NCBI GenBank assembly: GCA_035236585.1
Contig: CP141135.1
Location: 2,266,001-2,330,000, forward strand
Reading direction: 5' to 3'
Length of the DNA stretch: 64,000 nt
Source: Warburgia ugandensis
Taxonomy: Eukaryota > Streptophyta > Magnoliopsida > Canellales > Canellaceae
Of this stretch, positions 48,701-59,777 are shown piece after piece (within the stretch, counting starts at the first letter, position 1; every line of letters begins with the position of its first letter). The notes under the pieces were generated by a model. That model searched no databases and was not told the origin of the DNA. It saw only the letters and a program-made list of their open reading frames with translations. The position numbers and the translations under genes are program-made.

Positions 48701-50893
48701 GTCACAAGTATGGTGATATTACGAAACACAGTTATCTAGGCTCAATGTTTTATTCTGTTTAAGGCCTAATTACACATTTACCTTTTTGGAAATCAGGGAC
48801 GACGTGGGAGAACATGATAACTGGGCAAAGAGATTAAGATGTGACAGAATTATGCATTCACAGGAAGTGAGAATCCACACTTTTCCCAAGTTTAATGTTT
48901 GTCTTGTCAATTTGCAGACTTTTGTGCTTGCTTGTAGCCTTTCTTCCTAGTTTCTCCTATCTTAGTTCTTTCTGAAGGGCCTTTGTTTTCTCAACCATTG
49001 AAGACGGGTATCATATAATCTTACTGATTTTGCTGCAAAAATCTCATGAATGGAAGCCAACTACTGATAGTTCATGGTGAATCTGTAATAGAATAGGTTT
49101 ATGCCTCTTAATCAATTTAGTAGGTCACTAGAAGGAACGAGGACTGTTGCACTTCATGATGCATCTCTTTTGTGCAATTCATACATAAAGACTGAAACAT
49201 CAAGCTTAGCTGTGTAATCCATAATGCTGAAATCCATGGCTTTAGACTAATAAACTAAAAAATATAGTCTTTTATTCCAACTTTTCTTAATGGTAATAAA
49301 CCTTCATTTTTGCCAAGTTATTACCCTAAGCTTTATCAAGTTGGTGCCAGTATTATAGGTTTATCTTTTCTAATTTGAATTTTGAATTCCAGTTTCCCGG
49401 TATGTTTATCTTAGCAAGCTCCTTTCTGATGTAATCTTATCAGGTGGAAGCTAATACTGCAGATGTAGAGATGCAGCTATGTGGTGATGGTCCGTGGAAT
49501 CTTGGTTCTGACTTTGAGATTATTCACACTCCTGGCCATACTAGAGTGAGTTCTGGATACTCTGATCATAGATCATAATATGAAGAGACACAATCTCATT
49601 ATGTTTCGCAGACTGATTTAAGATATAAGGAACATTAGAATGCAGGCCTCTCAGTTTAATTTCTTTTCAACTGACAATTGAACTGAATTTCCTTGTTTAA
49701 CATTCAAGTTCATCGACAAGAGAACAATATATCTACAATCTTCTATAGGAAAATAGAGACTAATTTTTTACATATGTTAATATAGCATTAGCAGGAACCA
49801 GCTAAATTATGTGCACAAATGGATTTTCTGTCTTTCAATGCTCAGGGTTAGAGGTTCTTAATCATTCTCTTATCGGTATATGCTGTTGGGGTAAGCATGA
49901 AATGGAAATAGTGCAACTTGCCTTTGTAATGACTGCACTGAGAAGGCAATTCCATTTTTTCTTAATTTGGTTGACAAGATTCTTTTAGTCCATTAATCAA
50001 GTTGGGCTAGGCTCAATCTTCAATCATCCAAGACTTCAGTTTAATACAGCTCCATCGTACAGCTTGCACGTACAAGAGCCAAGGAATGTATGTTTCTGTG
50101 ACAACAAGAAAATTGGCTTTACCTTCCATTTTGAGCACATCATTAAGCTAGGAAATCAAGCATATAATGGCATTTTTAACCGCAACTAACATCTATCATG
50201 AACATCTTAAATTGGCACGGAATTTGTATTAAGAATTAGAATGTTTTGTATACAAGTTGCATTGAATATGAAACTGAAGTCCCGTAATGTACATGTTCTG
50301 TGTCAGGGGTCAATCTGTTTGTTATACAAGCCAATGAAGGTGCTTTTCACAGGAGATCATCTTGCGGGATCAGCAGAGTCTAAACTGACCATTTTCGATA
50401 ACTACAACTGGTATTCAAGTAAGGTTTGCAGATATCTAATTCTAATTTAATATAATCTTAATCATGATTATTTTCTTCTTTCATACTCACTGGACATGTT
50501 GTGGCAGCTCCCATTCAAGTGAAGAGTGTGCGAGATTTATTGGACTATGACTTCGAGTGGATTTTACCAGGTATGTAGTTTCATTCCTTCAAGTGATTGG
50601 AATTGCATAACTGTCAAAGGCATTTAAAAATATAATATAGTATGTCCGAATTCAAACTATAATTGATCTTGGCTTTGAAAGATGACCAGAATGATAGTGA
50701 AACACATGTTTTAACATCTCATAATGGTAACCGTGAAATGTTTGGTGTATCTTTTTAACAGTTAAACTGACAGAGTGATAATCATCTTACAGGTCATGGA
50801 AGGAGAGTTGAATACAGGGACACCCAAGAGAAGAACTCAGCTTTGGAGGCGTTGTTGGCCGCCAAAGAGCAGCAGCTGCTCCAATTAGTGTAG
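45712..50893 (+). CDS. Ferredoxin-like/metallo-beta-lactamase fusion protein, plastid-targeted
   Basis: Eleven exons: 45712-45898, 46549-46592, 47467-47547, 47916-48023, 48367-48458, 48633-48707, 48797-48866, 49444-49545, 50307-50418, 50508-50570 and 50793-50893 (TAG). All are GT-AG and in phase: 1,035 nt, 344 aa. Residues 1-60 are rich in Ser/Arg/Thr with few acids, like a chloroplast transit peptide. Residues 66-72 are CIDCDAC with CCP at 108-110, the CxxCxxC...CP pattern of a single-cluster ferredoxin. The MBL fold covers about 141-320: SHKDDVGEH (194-202), HTPGH (247-251), FTGDH (267-271) and LPGH (310-313). The first motif replaces HxHxDH. It resembles the Arabidopsis At4g33540-type MBL protein (from memory); the substrate is unknown. 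AATAAA lies at 50930. A hydrolase or oxidoreductase role is inference. Confidence 0.9.
46310..46410 (-). mobile_element. Possible tRNA-derived SINE head
   Basis: On the minus strand GCGCAGTTGGTCATAGAAAT (box A-like) is followed 45-50 bp later by CACAGGTTCAAGTTACC (box B-like). An A-rich stretch follows downstream. It lies in intron 1 of the ferredoxin-MBL gene. No target duplication was identified. Confidence 0.4.
47657..47832 (-). mobile_element. Au-type SINE, copy 5, in the ferredoxin-MBL gene
   Basis: Near full length on the minus strand: GGGGAGCCTTAACGCAACAG, box B region GTGACCTTGAGGTCACAGG with TTCAAGG, AACAGCCTCCTGCAAAATGC, GGGGCTGCCCC end. Possible short target duplication AAAAAGATA/AAGAAGATA. 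It lies in intron 3 and is antisense to the gene. Confidence 0.9.
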
Positions 50894-51214
50894 CTACCAT
50901 GAACAAGTGCATGTTTGACACTGTGTATGAATAAAGCTAGAACGCATTATATAACTGCATTTCCAGCAAATAAAGATGGTGTATACCGAGTAATGGAACT
51001 TGTTAAAAGTATCGTGGAATTGTGAAGCACCATTCAGCAGCGAGGATATCCCTCTGCTTCTGTGATTTCTGCTGTAAGAGACTTCTTATTCCTCTAACTA
51101 TTAAGAAGATACATGACCTATTTCACACTGATACTTCTTTTATTATACATCATTCTGATGGCTCTTGATAGTTTTCCTACGAAATTGTAATAGCTCTTAG
51201 CCATCTAGTTAAAA

Positions 51215-51391
51215 GGGCAGCCTTGTGCACGAAGCTCCCGCCTATGCGGGGTCCGGGGAAGGGGCGGACTAGAAGGGCCTATAGTGGGCAGCCTCACCTT
51301 GTATTTTTGCAAAAGGTTGTTTCCACGCCTTGAACCTATGACCTCAAGATCACACAACAACAACTTTTACGGTTGCCCCAAGGCTCCCCTT
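51215..51391 (-). mobile_element. Au-type SINE, copy 6
   Basis: Full-length minus-strand copy with 19-bp target duplications, two mismatches: CTCTTAGCCATCTAGTTAA (51194-51212) and CTCTTAGTTATCTAGTTAA (51393-51411). It sits about 320 bp beyond the MBL stop codon. Confidence 0.93.
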
Positions 51392-52045
51392 CCTCTTAGT
51401 TATCTAGTTAAGAAGTGCTAAATAGAGGAGTGCCATTATAAGAAACAAGAGACAATAGAGCAGATATTGATTCTCTACTCTTAGTGAATGAAGACGAGAA
51501 ATTACAAGAATCCCAAGTAAACCATTACAAGGATGCCTGTGTGATTTCTTTGCAAAGGGTATTGGACCAGAAAGGATATTTTCATGATACAAATTATAGA
51601 AAGGACAGATCTGGCAGTAGTTCATATCCTAGGAGGAAATTAGCAAATTTCATGCATCACAGTGGATCTTTACCTCAGCTCCTTGCTAGGAGGGCCACCC
51701 TGCAGTTCTTCCATGGGTTAAAGAACCATCGATGACATCATCCAACAAGTGGGAATATCTCGTCTAAATGTTGGATATGGACTGGTATAATTTTCAACTC
51801 ATTTGCCAGTCCTCAGACAGACAGTTTGGTTTTCCATCAAGCATGATCTTTGTGTGTCATAATCATTTCTTGCTTTTTGCGACATAATAGAAGGGATTAT
51901 AAATGCAGAGATGGTGTAGAGGGCAGTGACCCAGATGATCAAGAAAGAAAACACAAGGGAACATTAGCTAGTCCCATCAAACTGTCAAGAGATAGCAGCT
52001 TCAATCAAAACCTCAGCAGCAATAACATGCTTAACTTCAGTTGGA

Positions 52046-52148
52046 GCTAGGGCTTGGGCAGTTACCCAAGTTGGCTTAGTGCATTGTTTCACAACATGTG
52101 GTTGTGGTTCAAGTCCACTCACGATTCAGAAAGAAAAAGGAAAAAAAG
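52046..52148 (+). mobile_element. Short tRNA-derived SINE-like insertion
   Basis: A 103-bp segment contains TTGGCTTAGTGCATTGTTTC (box A-like) and GTGGTTCAAGTCC (box B-like), and ends in an A-rich tail. Imperfect 13-bp duplications flank it, AACTTCAGTTGGA (52033-52045) and AACTTATGTTGGA (52149-52161). It is not related to the Au copies. Confidence 0.6.
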
Positions 52149-52290
52149 AACTTATGTTGGACATAAGCAAACTAAGTACACTACTTCACAAAATAATGGC
52201 ACGATGTCTGGCCTTTGTGATGTTACAATAGATTCATATCTCACTAATGCCGCATATCTTACTCTCAAGAGTAAGATCTCCAACTACCTG

Positions 52291-52470
52291 TTGGTTAATG
52301 CCCCAAGTAGAGTGAAGACATTTCATCAAATGAATCCTAATAAAAAGACTGAAAATAAAGTTATTCAGTGGAGATCTCAGTTGGTTAATCCTCTAAGTAG
52401 AGGGAAGACATTTCATCAAATGAATCGTAATGAAAAGACTGAAAATAAAGTTATTCAGTGGAGATGTCAA
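52291..52470. repeat. 90-bp in-frame direct duplication
   Basis: Two 90-bp units (52291-52380 and 52381-52470) share TTGGTTAAT, GAAGACATTTCATCAAATGA and GACTGAAAATAAAGTTATTC and differ at about nine positions. The period is a multiple of three, so the open frame continues through both. Confidence 0.9.
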
Positions 52471-52476
52471 AGCTGA

Positions 52477-54235
52477 TTTAATTAGGATATAATATCTTTA
52501 CTAGTATACCGGATACCCAATATTTGCCTTTCAGAACAGTTCTAAACTCCAGCTTTAATGGGACAGCTAGAAGAACAAGTAAATTCATGGCCCACATTCA
52601 CAAGACAAGCCTCAACAAATCAGTGCTTAGAAACGTCCAATGAGGATTATAGTTTGTGCACACCTATAAATGATCTGGATTATTGAGCTGGTGCAGACCA
52701 TTCATCTGCTAAATTGGGCCAGTTTTCATCTGGCTGAAATGATGACTTGTGCCCAGATGGGAAAAATAAAAGATAGGAGATAGAATAAGGAAGAGAAGAA
52801 TTAATGGATATTCGCTTCTGATAGAGAGAGAGAGAGAGATCTGCCGTTGAAGTTTTACAAGAATATAACATTTAATGTTTGTCGAGCATAGCCACAAAAG
52901 AATGCAAGGCAGAGGTGGCCTTGCTGCTGAGAGCAGGAAGTCTCCTAAAACTGATTGATGACTTCACGACATTATTCCGATGTGTGAGTCCAAATTTCAA
53001 ACTTGAGACATGGGTATTCCCATGGAAGCACAATCTAATTCCAGTTTCAGATGGGGAAGTTTCCCTGCAAAGATAGCACTAATGACATTCGCTTGTTCTG
53101 TTTATTTGTAAATCCACTAAATGGCACGGCCTCTGGTCTCATCCATGTCAATGAAAATACTAACTGCCCGTGACCACAGAAAGCACAGAGTCTCATGAGA
53201 AGGAGATGGATATATATTACTCATCCAGGGAAGAAAAATAGGATAAATTAAATATGTGCAAGTGATTCTTGGTCCATGATTTAAGGAAACACTCTTGGAA
53301 GCAGAAAAAAGAGTCCTGACACATGTGATATACTTTCATTAGCAACAATCTTCAAAAAGTATCAGGCCTGGCAAAGGCAGTGATTGAACAGAGAAAACAT
53401 GGAATGTTCATATTTTTTATCCACAACAAACCCGAGTATATCTACCAATACAAAATGTTTGGGTCTAAAACTGTTATTTCCAGTCAATCTGAGTCAACAT
53501 CTGGGACCTAAGTGTTTAGCCCATTAGATTGGTGTTTCTACTTGGATAAACTTCCCAGCTTCTTGAGTAGTTTTGATCCCTTTCATGACACTAGATTAGT
53601 TTCCCCTTAAATAATTTTCAGGTAAGAATTCTCTAGCTTGAATACAAGTTCGAGGCTATTAAGCATATCTTGGTTTGATATCAAGAGTAATGATATCTAA
53701 TCCTAGCATATGGTATTTCAGACAGGACCAGAATACTCTCGTGCAGATATGTGGATTTACCTTATTGCGAAGGCAGCTTGTAGCTCAACCTAAATATTTT
53801 GGAGTGTTTAGGAAATTTGGTAAACATTCTATATTGACACTGTTGTGAATTATCAGTATAAGCAGAGTGAAATATACATTCACCAGTTTGATTTTGGCTC
53901 TCCTTCTCTACTGGAACACTCTTCTTTTCTGATATCCTGTTTGGTTACAAAGTGTCGTTTCTTCGAGGTCCAAGTCAGAGCTCCAGAGGGAATTGGGACC
54001 ATAATGTAAGTGCATAAAAATTAACCGATTGCAAGAACTCTGACAGTGTACAAGAGATAGATAACAATAGAATCTCATTAGAGAAGAATAGTGGCACAAA
54101 GAACACTTGATTAATCAACTAGTTACATAATGTTGAAAAGTTGAAAGAAAGACATACAAAACTTTCTTGCATGCTAAAAGCTCTCAAATAGTGCAAAGCT
54201 TGTCCATAGCTATCATGAGACAAATTATACCTTCT
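52477..54235. other. Intergenic, no supported gene
   Basis: A (GA)n run lies at about 52827-52839. Short frames on both strands (52879-53076 +, 53908-54099 -) show no domain. Confidence 0.5.
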
Positions 54236-55200
54236 TTATAAGTTGGACATTATAAGACCTGCCATACCTGTTCCTAATATGGGTCGCAAGATCCAAACCT
54301 GTAAAGGTTGAATCATCTTTTCCAACTGCTTACGGAAAGCACCATTATCCACCTACAAGAACAGATGAGAAGACCAAAATCTGTAATAAGGTATCCTTTG
54401 TTCCACTACCGAGGCAAATTGATCATATTTGTGTATTTTCAGCTCATAATAGCTACTTTATCACACTAAATAAAGAAAAATAGAAACTCATAGTGGATCA
54501 GTGCTTACATAGTCGGCGTAAATGTGAAGAGCTGTTAGAACACCCACTTTCCACCAAATACAACATCAGTAGAACAGAATAAGTAAGAATATAATAAATA
54601 AGTCAAAAAACTATGTTGGTGGTGGAAACTCTTGATTTCATGATAGTGACACTTCTCTGTGTTAGTAAATCAGATATACAGCTAAGTGATAATCAATGAC
54701 TTGAAGATCATAGACATTTGGTTATAAACAAAGCGAAAAACTAAGCCTGTTGGTGGTGGAAACTATTGATTTCATGGCAGCAGGATTATAAGTTATAAAC
54801 ACAATGCATGATAATAATCTAACCTTTCCACTTTGTGAGAAAACAAAATACCTTATCTTACAAGATACTGCAACAGAAACAAGCACAAGTTCCACATACC
54901 CATCCAGTTTCACTCTGAGGGGTTTTCTCATCTTTCTTGTCATCTTCTTCACCAGGATCCAGATTATCGCTCATCACCTTGCATAAATATGGCCTAGTAT
55001 GTGTTGCCTCTTCATGCAAGCTGACTGAGGTTCGAATGTTGATACTCTAAAGGGTGAGTCTAAACCTGAATGTGCTAAACATTGAGACTTAAAAGAACTG
55101 CACTTGAGCGGCTTCTCATGAATCTGCAACGACCAATCGCATGGATGACCTGATGGAACGCTCGTCATATCCTGTAATAGAACTTTACGAATGAATTTAC
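54236..55200 (-). CDS. Possible small unidentified gene
   Basis: A possible exon at about 55044-54896 follows an acceptor CACCCTTTAG and reads HEEATHTRPYLCKVMSDNLD then PGEEDDKKDEKTPQSETGW, before a GTATGT donor. A second at about 54355-54298 follows TTCTTGTAG and reads VDNGAFRKQLEKMIQPLQ, then a GTTTGG donor or readthrough to a stop near 54,236. The phases agree. An overlapping 82-codon frame (55222-54974) in another phase competes for the first exon. The acidic/basic linker looks like real protein, but I recognise no family and no start codon is certain. Confidence 0.3.
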
Positions 55201-55538
55201 AACAACCATTGAATAGAAGCAATTTCTATTGCAATCTTAAGTATAACAAAGTTCATATTGTACCCAGTACATATAAAAGTATCACTTTGTGGTTAGACAT
55301 TTATATTACCTGCAAGATTGTTCCAAAGAATTCAAACAGATGAAGAACTGATTTTTTCATGAAATCAAAGTAATATCAATATCATGTAACTTGGAAACCT
55401 TTTTTTTTTATTCTGTTCTTTTCTTCAATGATTATAATTATGTCAACCATGAAGCTGATCGAGATCATAGTACCACCATTCAAGAAAACTCCGAAAAACG
55501 TAAGTTGGCAAAAGATGACACCACTCCTTACTCAAGGA

Positions 55539-55975
55539 TTATACCAACATAACACTACATACTCTCGCTCTCTGTTCAGGAAGAACTACACCTTCAGTTG
55601 CAAGAAGGCCTGCATCACTATTAGAAAACCATCCAACAAAAAGAGACAGAACAGCCATTAAACATCTACGTAATCTCATCGACCAAGCCCCAAAAACTCC
55701 AAGTAGGATCGTAGTAATTGACATTCTTAGCATCACCTTCAACTATTAAGTTGTGAAAAATGTGCTGAAAGCATAGCTTGGTACCAACTCTTAGAGCTTG
55801 AAGTTCAGCAGGATGCAAGTCTCTAAAGCCAGCTAAGCTGGCAAAATTCAACAAGCACATGCCATGTGCATCTCTAACAGGCCCCTAAGCCAGCCAGACA
55901 TCCCTGGGTTCCCAATACTAGCTCCATCAAAGTTCAGTTTAAGCTTCCCTGTGAATGGAAGCTTCCAAAGGGGAA
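55539..55975 (-). pseudogene. RNase H-like (RVT_3) domain relic
   Basis: On the minus strand LKLNFDGASIGNPGMSG matches the start of the plant RNase H-like domain found in L1-type LINE proteins and their domesticated relatives. A shift leads to HPAELQALRVGTKLCF, NLIVEGDAKNV and WSFWGLVDEIT. Another shift leads to the FCW-like and SDAGLLATEGVVLPE end. Order and spacing are right for the whole domain, but at least two frameshifts and stops break it. The catalytic D of FDGAS is kept. No RT is seen beside it. Confidence 0.78.
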
Positions 55976-56615
55976 TAACATTTTCCTTGGATTAGAAGGT
56001 GAAGGAGAGTCTTCATTCATGCCAATTTCTGCATAAGCTATTAGCAGAAATCCCTTTAAATTCTTTATCCCAGTCTCGCAGCCATAAACAAGTTTAAAAG
56101 CTTGATTATGGATAGAACTCCGCAACAACTTTAGTTTCACCCTGATGTTTTGACATGTATGAAATCCTGCAAGAGCTCATCAAAACCCTCACTTCTACTG
56201 TTTAATGATGGTATGGGCCCAGGTTCTAAGCATAATTCTTTTGCAGACTCCTCAATGGAACTTCTAAAAGAAACTCAAAATTGAATACCCATTATCCAAA
56301 TTGAATACGGAAGCTCAAATTCAACTACAATAAGTTCACTTACAGTTCAATAATGGAAGAATTCAGGATCTAAACATAGTTTTTTTGTAGTGATTTTAAT
56401 GGAACTTCTAAAAGAAACTCCCAATAGGGTAACCATGACCAAAATCTCATGCCAGGGCTTAAACTCAGTGAGAACTAGTACAGGTTGCAGAAGAAAGAAA
56501 AACTTGCCTCTACAGCTTCCCAGTGCCAAAAATATAAGAAATACCCACAAATGGAGAAAATATAAAATTGCAGAGAGGGGGGGGGGGTGTAGGGAATTCG
56601 ACCAAGAAGTAAAAC

Positions 56616-56786
56616 GGGCAGCCCCGGTGCACGAAGTTCTCGCCTATGCGGGGTCTAGGGAAGAGGCGGACCACAAGGGCGGATAGCCTTACCTTACATT
56701 TTGCAAGAGGCTGATTCCACGCCTTGAGAACCCGTGACCTCAAAGTCCCACGACGACAACTTTTACTGTTGCACCAAAACTCCCCT
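56616..56786 (-). mobile_element. Au-type SINE, copy 7
   Basis: Minus-strand copy with diverged 5' end (GGGGAGTTTTGGTGCAACAG), box B region GGTCACGGGTTCTCAAGG with a 2-bp insertion that breaks the box, CTCTTGCAAAATG and GGGGCTGCCC end. The target duplication is unclear. Confidence 0.88.
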
Positions 56787-59269
56787 TCGTTCTACTGCGA
56801 AGTGAAGTTGGAATTTTGAGAAAAGTTTGAAGGTAGAAGAAGAGTGAAAAACGTGGAATTAAAAATCTTTGGATAGAATATAGAGGACCTTACTTTTCCT
56901 CGGCAATTATTCGGCAACTGGAATTGTAAAACACGCCGCGGAAAAGAAAGAGACGTTAGCGGTTATCTTGTCATTGGTAAATGCAAAGAAGGCGTTTGGA
57001 ACCGGTATAGTTGCCATCCATGAATAAAATTTTCCGCGGATTGGCATAATTTTGGGGCTAACCTTGAAAAAGGAATGTACTGCACCACAATGCCGTGGTT
57101 CGACTACATATTTTAGAGCCTACCTTACCATGATCTGAACCATTCATCTTACAGTTCTCACTTTAGGTTTCTTATAGGTCAAAAATCATATGACATGGAT
57201 AATTTTAATTTCTAAGAAACTATATGTTGTTTATGAAGTTTTTATTTTTTGTTTTTAACCACAGTTTGTCAGATGCCTTTTAGATGCTAAAAACATTCAA
57301 ATTCACATAGTTTTTAAGCTATAAATATATACATCTAGAGTAATAAAATGAACTGGCTGATCATTTAAAGGTGAGATCTAGAAAATGTGGTTATGAATTT
57401 CTGATATGAGATGAACGGGTCAGATCATTCACATTTTTTATATTCAATCTCAGACAGCACCTATGTGTGCAGTTTATTATCAATCTCTGATACGAGATGA
57501 ACGAGCCCGATCAGTCACAGTTTTTATATTCAATCTCTGATGTCAGACGTTCACCAGGAAAGAACAGCATAGTTATTCATGGAAAAGCTTATCACTGGAT
57601 AATATCCATGCGCATGCAAGAAATAAGCAGGCAAAGATACACCTACGGCTTACTTTCCTCCACCATCTGAACCGTCTGCATTTTAGGCCATGCCATGGAT
57701 GAGCCATGCACCGAAGTTGCAAGGCATCTGGTAATCCTGGATATGTTCTCTCTCATCCATAGCACATGGACTCAATGAATGGTCGCGATCATTGAAATGT
57801 GTGTCCCACCAGCATTTTAGCCCACTAAAATTTTGCAGGTGAAAATATGTGCATGTTCATGCCGATATTGAGGTGCATAAGCATGAATAGCAGGATCAAA
57901 CAAATGCTTTGCCACAAAAAACTATCTCCATCTCCTTGGTTCAGGACGAAGCGAAGCCAAGACTATGATAGGCGAAGGAAGTGCCCTCCATTTCATAACA
58001 CCTGGGGAACGCAAGTTTGATCGAGAATTGGAGAAGAGATGTAGAGGAAAAGGCTTGGGATGAATTTAGGAGTCTTTGTGCGAGCTGCATGCAGTAAGAG
58101 TGGCACGCACATTCTGGTTCTATATTTGTTTAAATAAAATGCCTAGCTAATTCTATGCATCTAACCAAAAAATCAATTCTTCTTCTAATTTTTTGATCTT
58201 CCGATTCATTTCCAAGTAGACCCTTTTTCTCCTAATTCCTTTTATTCCCCTAATCAAATCTTATACGCCCTATAGCTGAGTAATAAGGAGCACCCTACTT
58301 TTGGTCGTCCATAGGAAGAGAAGGGCATTATTAATAGAGGGGAGCAGGTGTTCCCCATCTTTACCAAAGGCAAACAGCCCCCATGTTATTCAGCATAGGA
58401 GCCTGCTCGACAGGAGCAGGCATAGTGCATGGGACCAAGTACTTCTTGTTCTTGCCATGACAGCTACTTCATTCAATCATATGTTCTATTCCTGGACACT
58501 AGCCATTCATTTTGAAAATAGCAAGCGAGTTCTAGGGCTTAATATTCACCTAGGCCAATCTCTCCAGTGAGAAACCCAGTTGCAAGACAAGTGATTTCCT
58601 TTCTCATTCCTTTCCTGCCATTGCAGTCAGTGTAAGTTTCTTTGCACAAAAAAGGAAAAATTTTCGTATATTTGCCTGCCAATTTATTTCAAATCTAGAC
58701 CCTGTAACCATGTTATAAACCTAAGCGAGGAACTTTGTAACTTTTTGTCGAAGTTTTATCTATCTATTTATCGAATTTTACGAATATTTTGCCTTGCCTA
58801 TTTATTTCTAAATTCGGATTTTGCAACTATATTGTAAACCAAAACGAGAAACTTCCGAATTTTATGTATTTTGCCCTGCCAAATTGTTTGTCAAATTCTA
58901 CAAATATTTCCCTTGCCTATTTATTCCCGAATCTCGACCTTTGTGCTAAAGGGGGCATGCCAACTCCACTAGCAAAATCCAAATATGGGTCATAGCCCTC
59001 AGAATTATCCATTCTCGCACGCATTGCGTTATTTCTCTCATGTTACCATTGATGTAGATTGCTTCATCAATTATCTGCACTTACCACTTTGTCAAGAAAT
59101 GCTAGCGTAAAGCTATGTATAAAAATGCTTCCACGGCACAAATTGAAATTGCAAATGGAGCAGACTTGACCCAGTGACAGCCACAGCACTTGCTTAATGA
59201 TAGATAACATAAGAGTATGCAAAACAAACACATCCAACACAAATCATACCGAAACTGCCAAAGCTCATA
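56787..59269. other. Intergenic region with degenerate tandem repeats
   Basis: No gene is seen. About 57400-57455 and 57485-57540 repeat GATGAACG, CACAGTTTTTATATTC and CAATCTCTGAT. About 58660-58950 holds three degenerate ~110-bp units (next entry). At 58401-58421 a perfect 8-bp stem GCCTGCTC/GAGCAGGC has a 5-base loop. Confidence 0.5.
58660..58950. repeat. Degenerate ~110-bp tandem repeat
   Basis: Three units share TTTTGCC(T)TGCC, TATTTATTTC, AAATTCGGATTTTGCAAC-type, ATTGTAAACCAAAACGAG-type and AACTT blocks; the third is shorter. Divergence is high. Confidence 0.65.
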
Positions 59270-59777
59270 GAATTTTATTACATATAGAGACTCTGATCCG
59301 GTGTTTCAAATTGTTCACCAGATGGCCGCTTTGTGGATGAGCCAAGTGCCCAAAAGTCTATATCATAAATGATGCTCCGGAAACATTTTATCGCCACTCA
59401 GATCAGAACTCAACCATCAGATCAGATATCCTGACAAAGCAACAGATCTATAGGCAGTGCAAAGAAAGACAATTTATTTGGTCATCTATGAATAATGGGG
59501 CTGTTGTTAAGCTAATAGATAGACGATTGACCATGTAAATGGAACCTAAAATCCTAGATACGCTAAAGAGCTATAGAACACAAAACAGTACCCAAATGGA
59601 ATGGTTACAGGTTTTCAACAAAGGGCTGTGATCTACTGTGATCTCATAGCCTAGACATCATAGCAATAATAGAGTAACAGTAAGGATCAAATTATTCCAA
59701 GAAGCAGTTAGCAACAAGATGTTGTTCATCAGATTCAACAGGCAAAGAAAGAGAGCTTGTCAATGGCAATTTGCAGC
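59270..59777 (-). other. Probable 3' UTR of the bHLH gene
   Basis: A minus-strand AATAAA (about 59272-59278) lies 500 bp beyond the stop codon, and no other frame of note lies between. Confidence 0.5.

Larger units (their letters stand above)
51480..52476 (+). pseudogene. Unidentified coding-like region, possibly broken gene
   Basis: A frame of about 83 codons (51484-51735) follows a plausible acceptor (TCTACTCTTAG, 51470-51480). It reads NEDEKLQESQVNHYKDACVI then RKDRSGSSSYPRRKLANFM. A second frame (51850-52050) reads GSDPDDQERKHKGTLASPIK. A third (to 52476) holds the 90-bp in-frame duplication. The texture is hydrophilic and protein-like, not low complexity, but I recognise no family and a SINE-like insertion splits frames two and three. 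It could be exons of an undetected gene or a relic. Confidence 0.3.
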
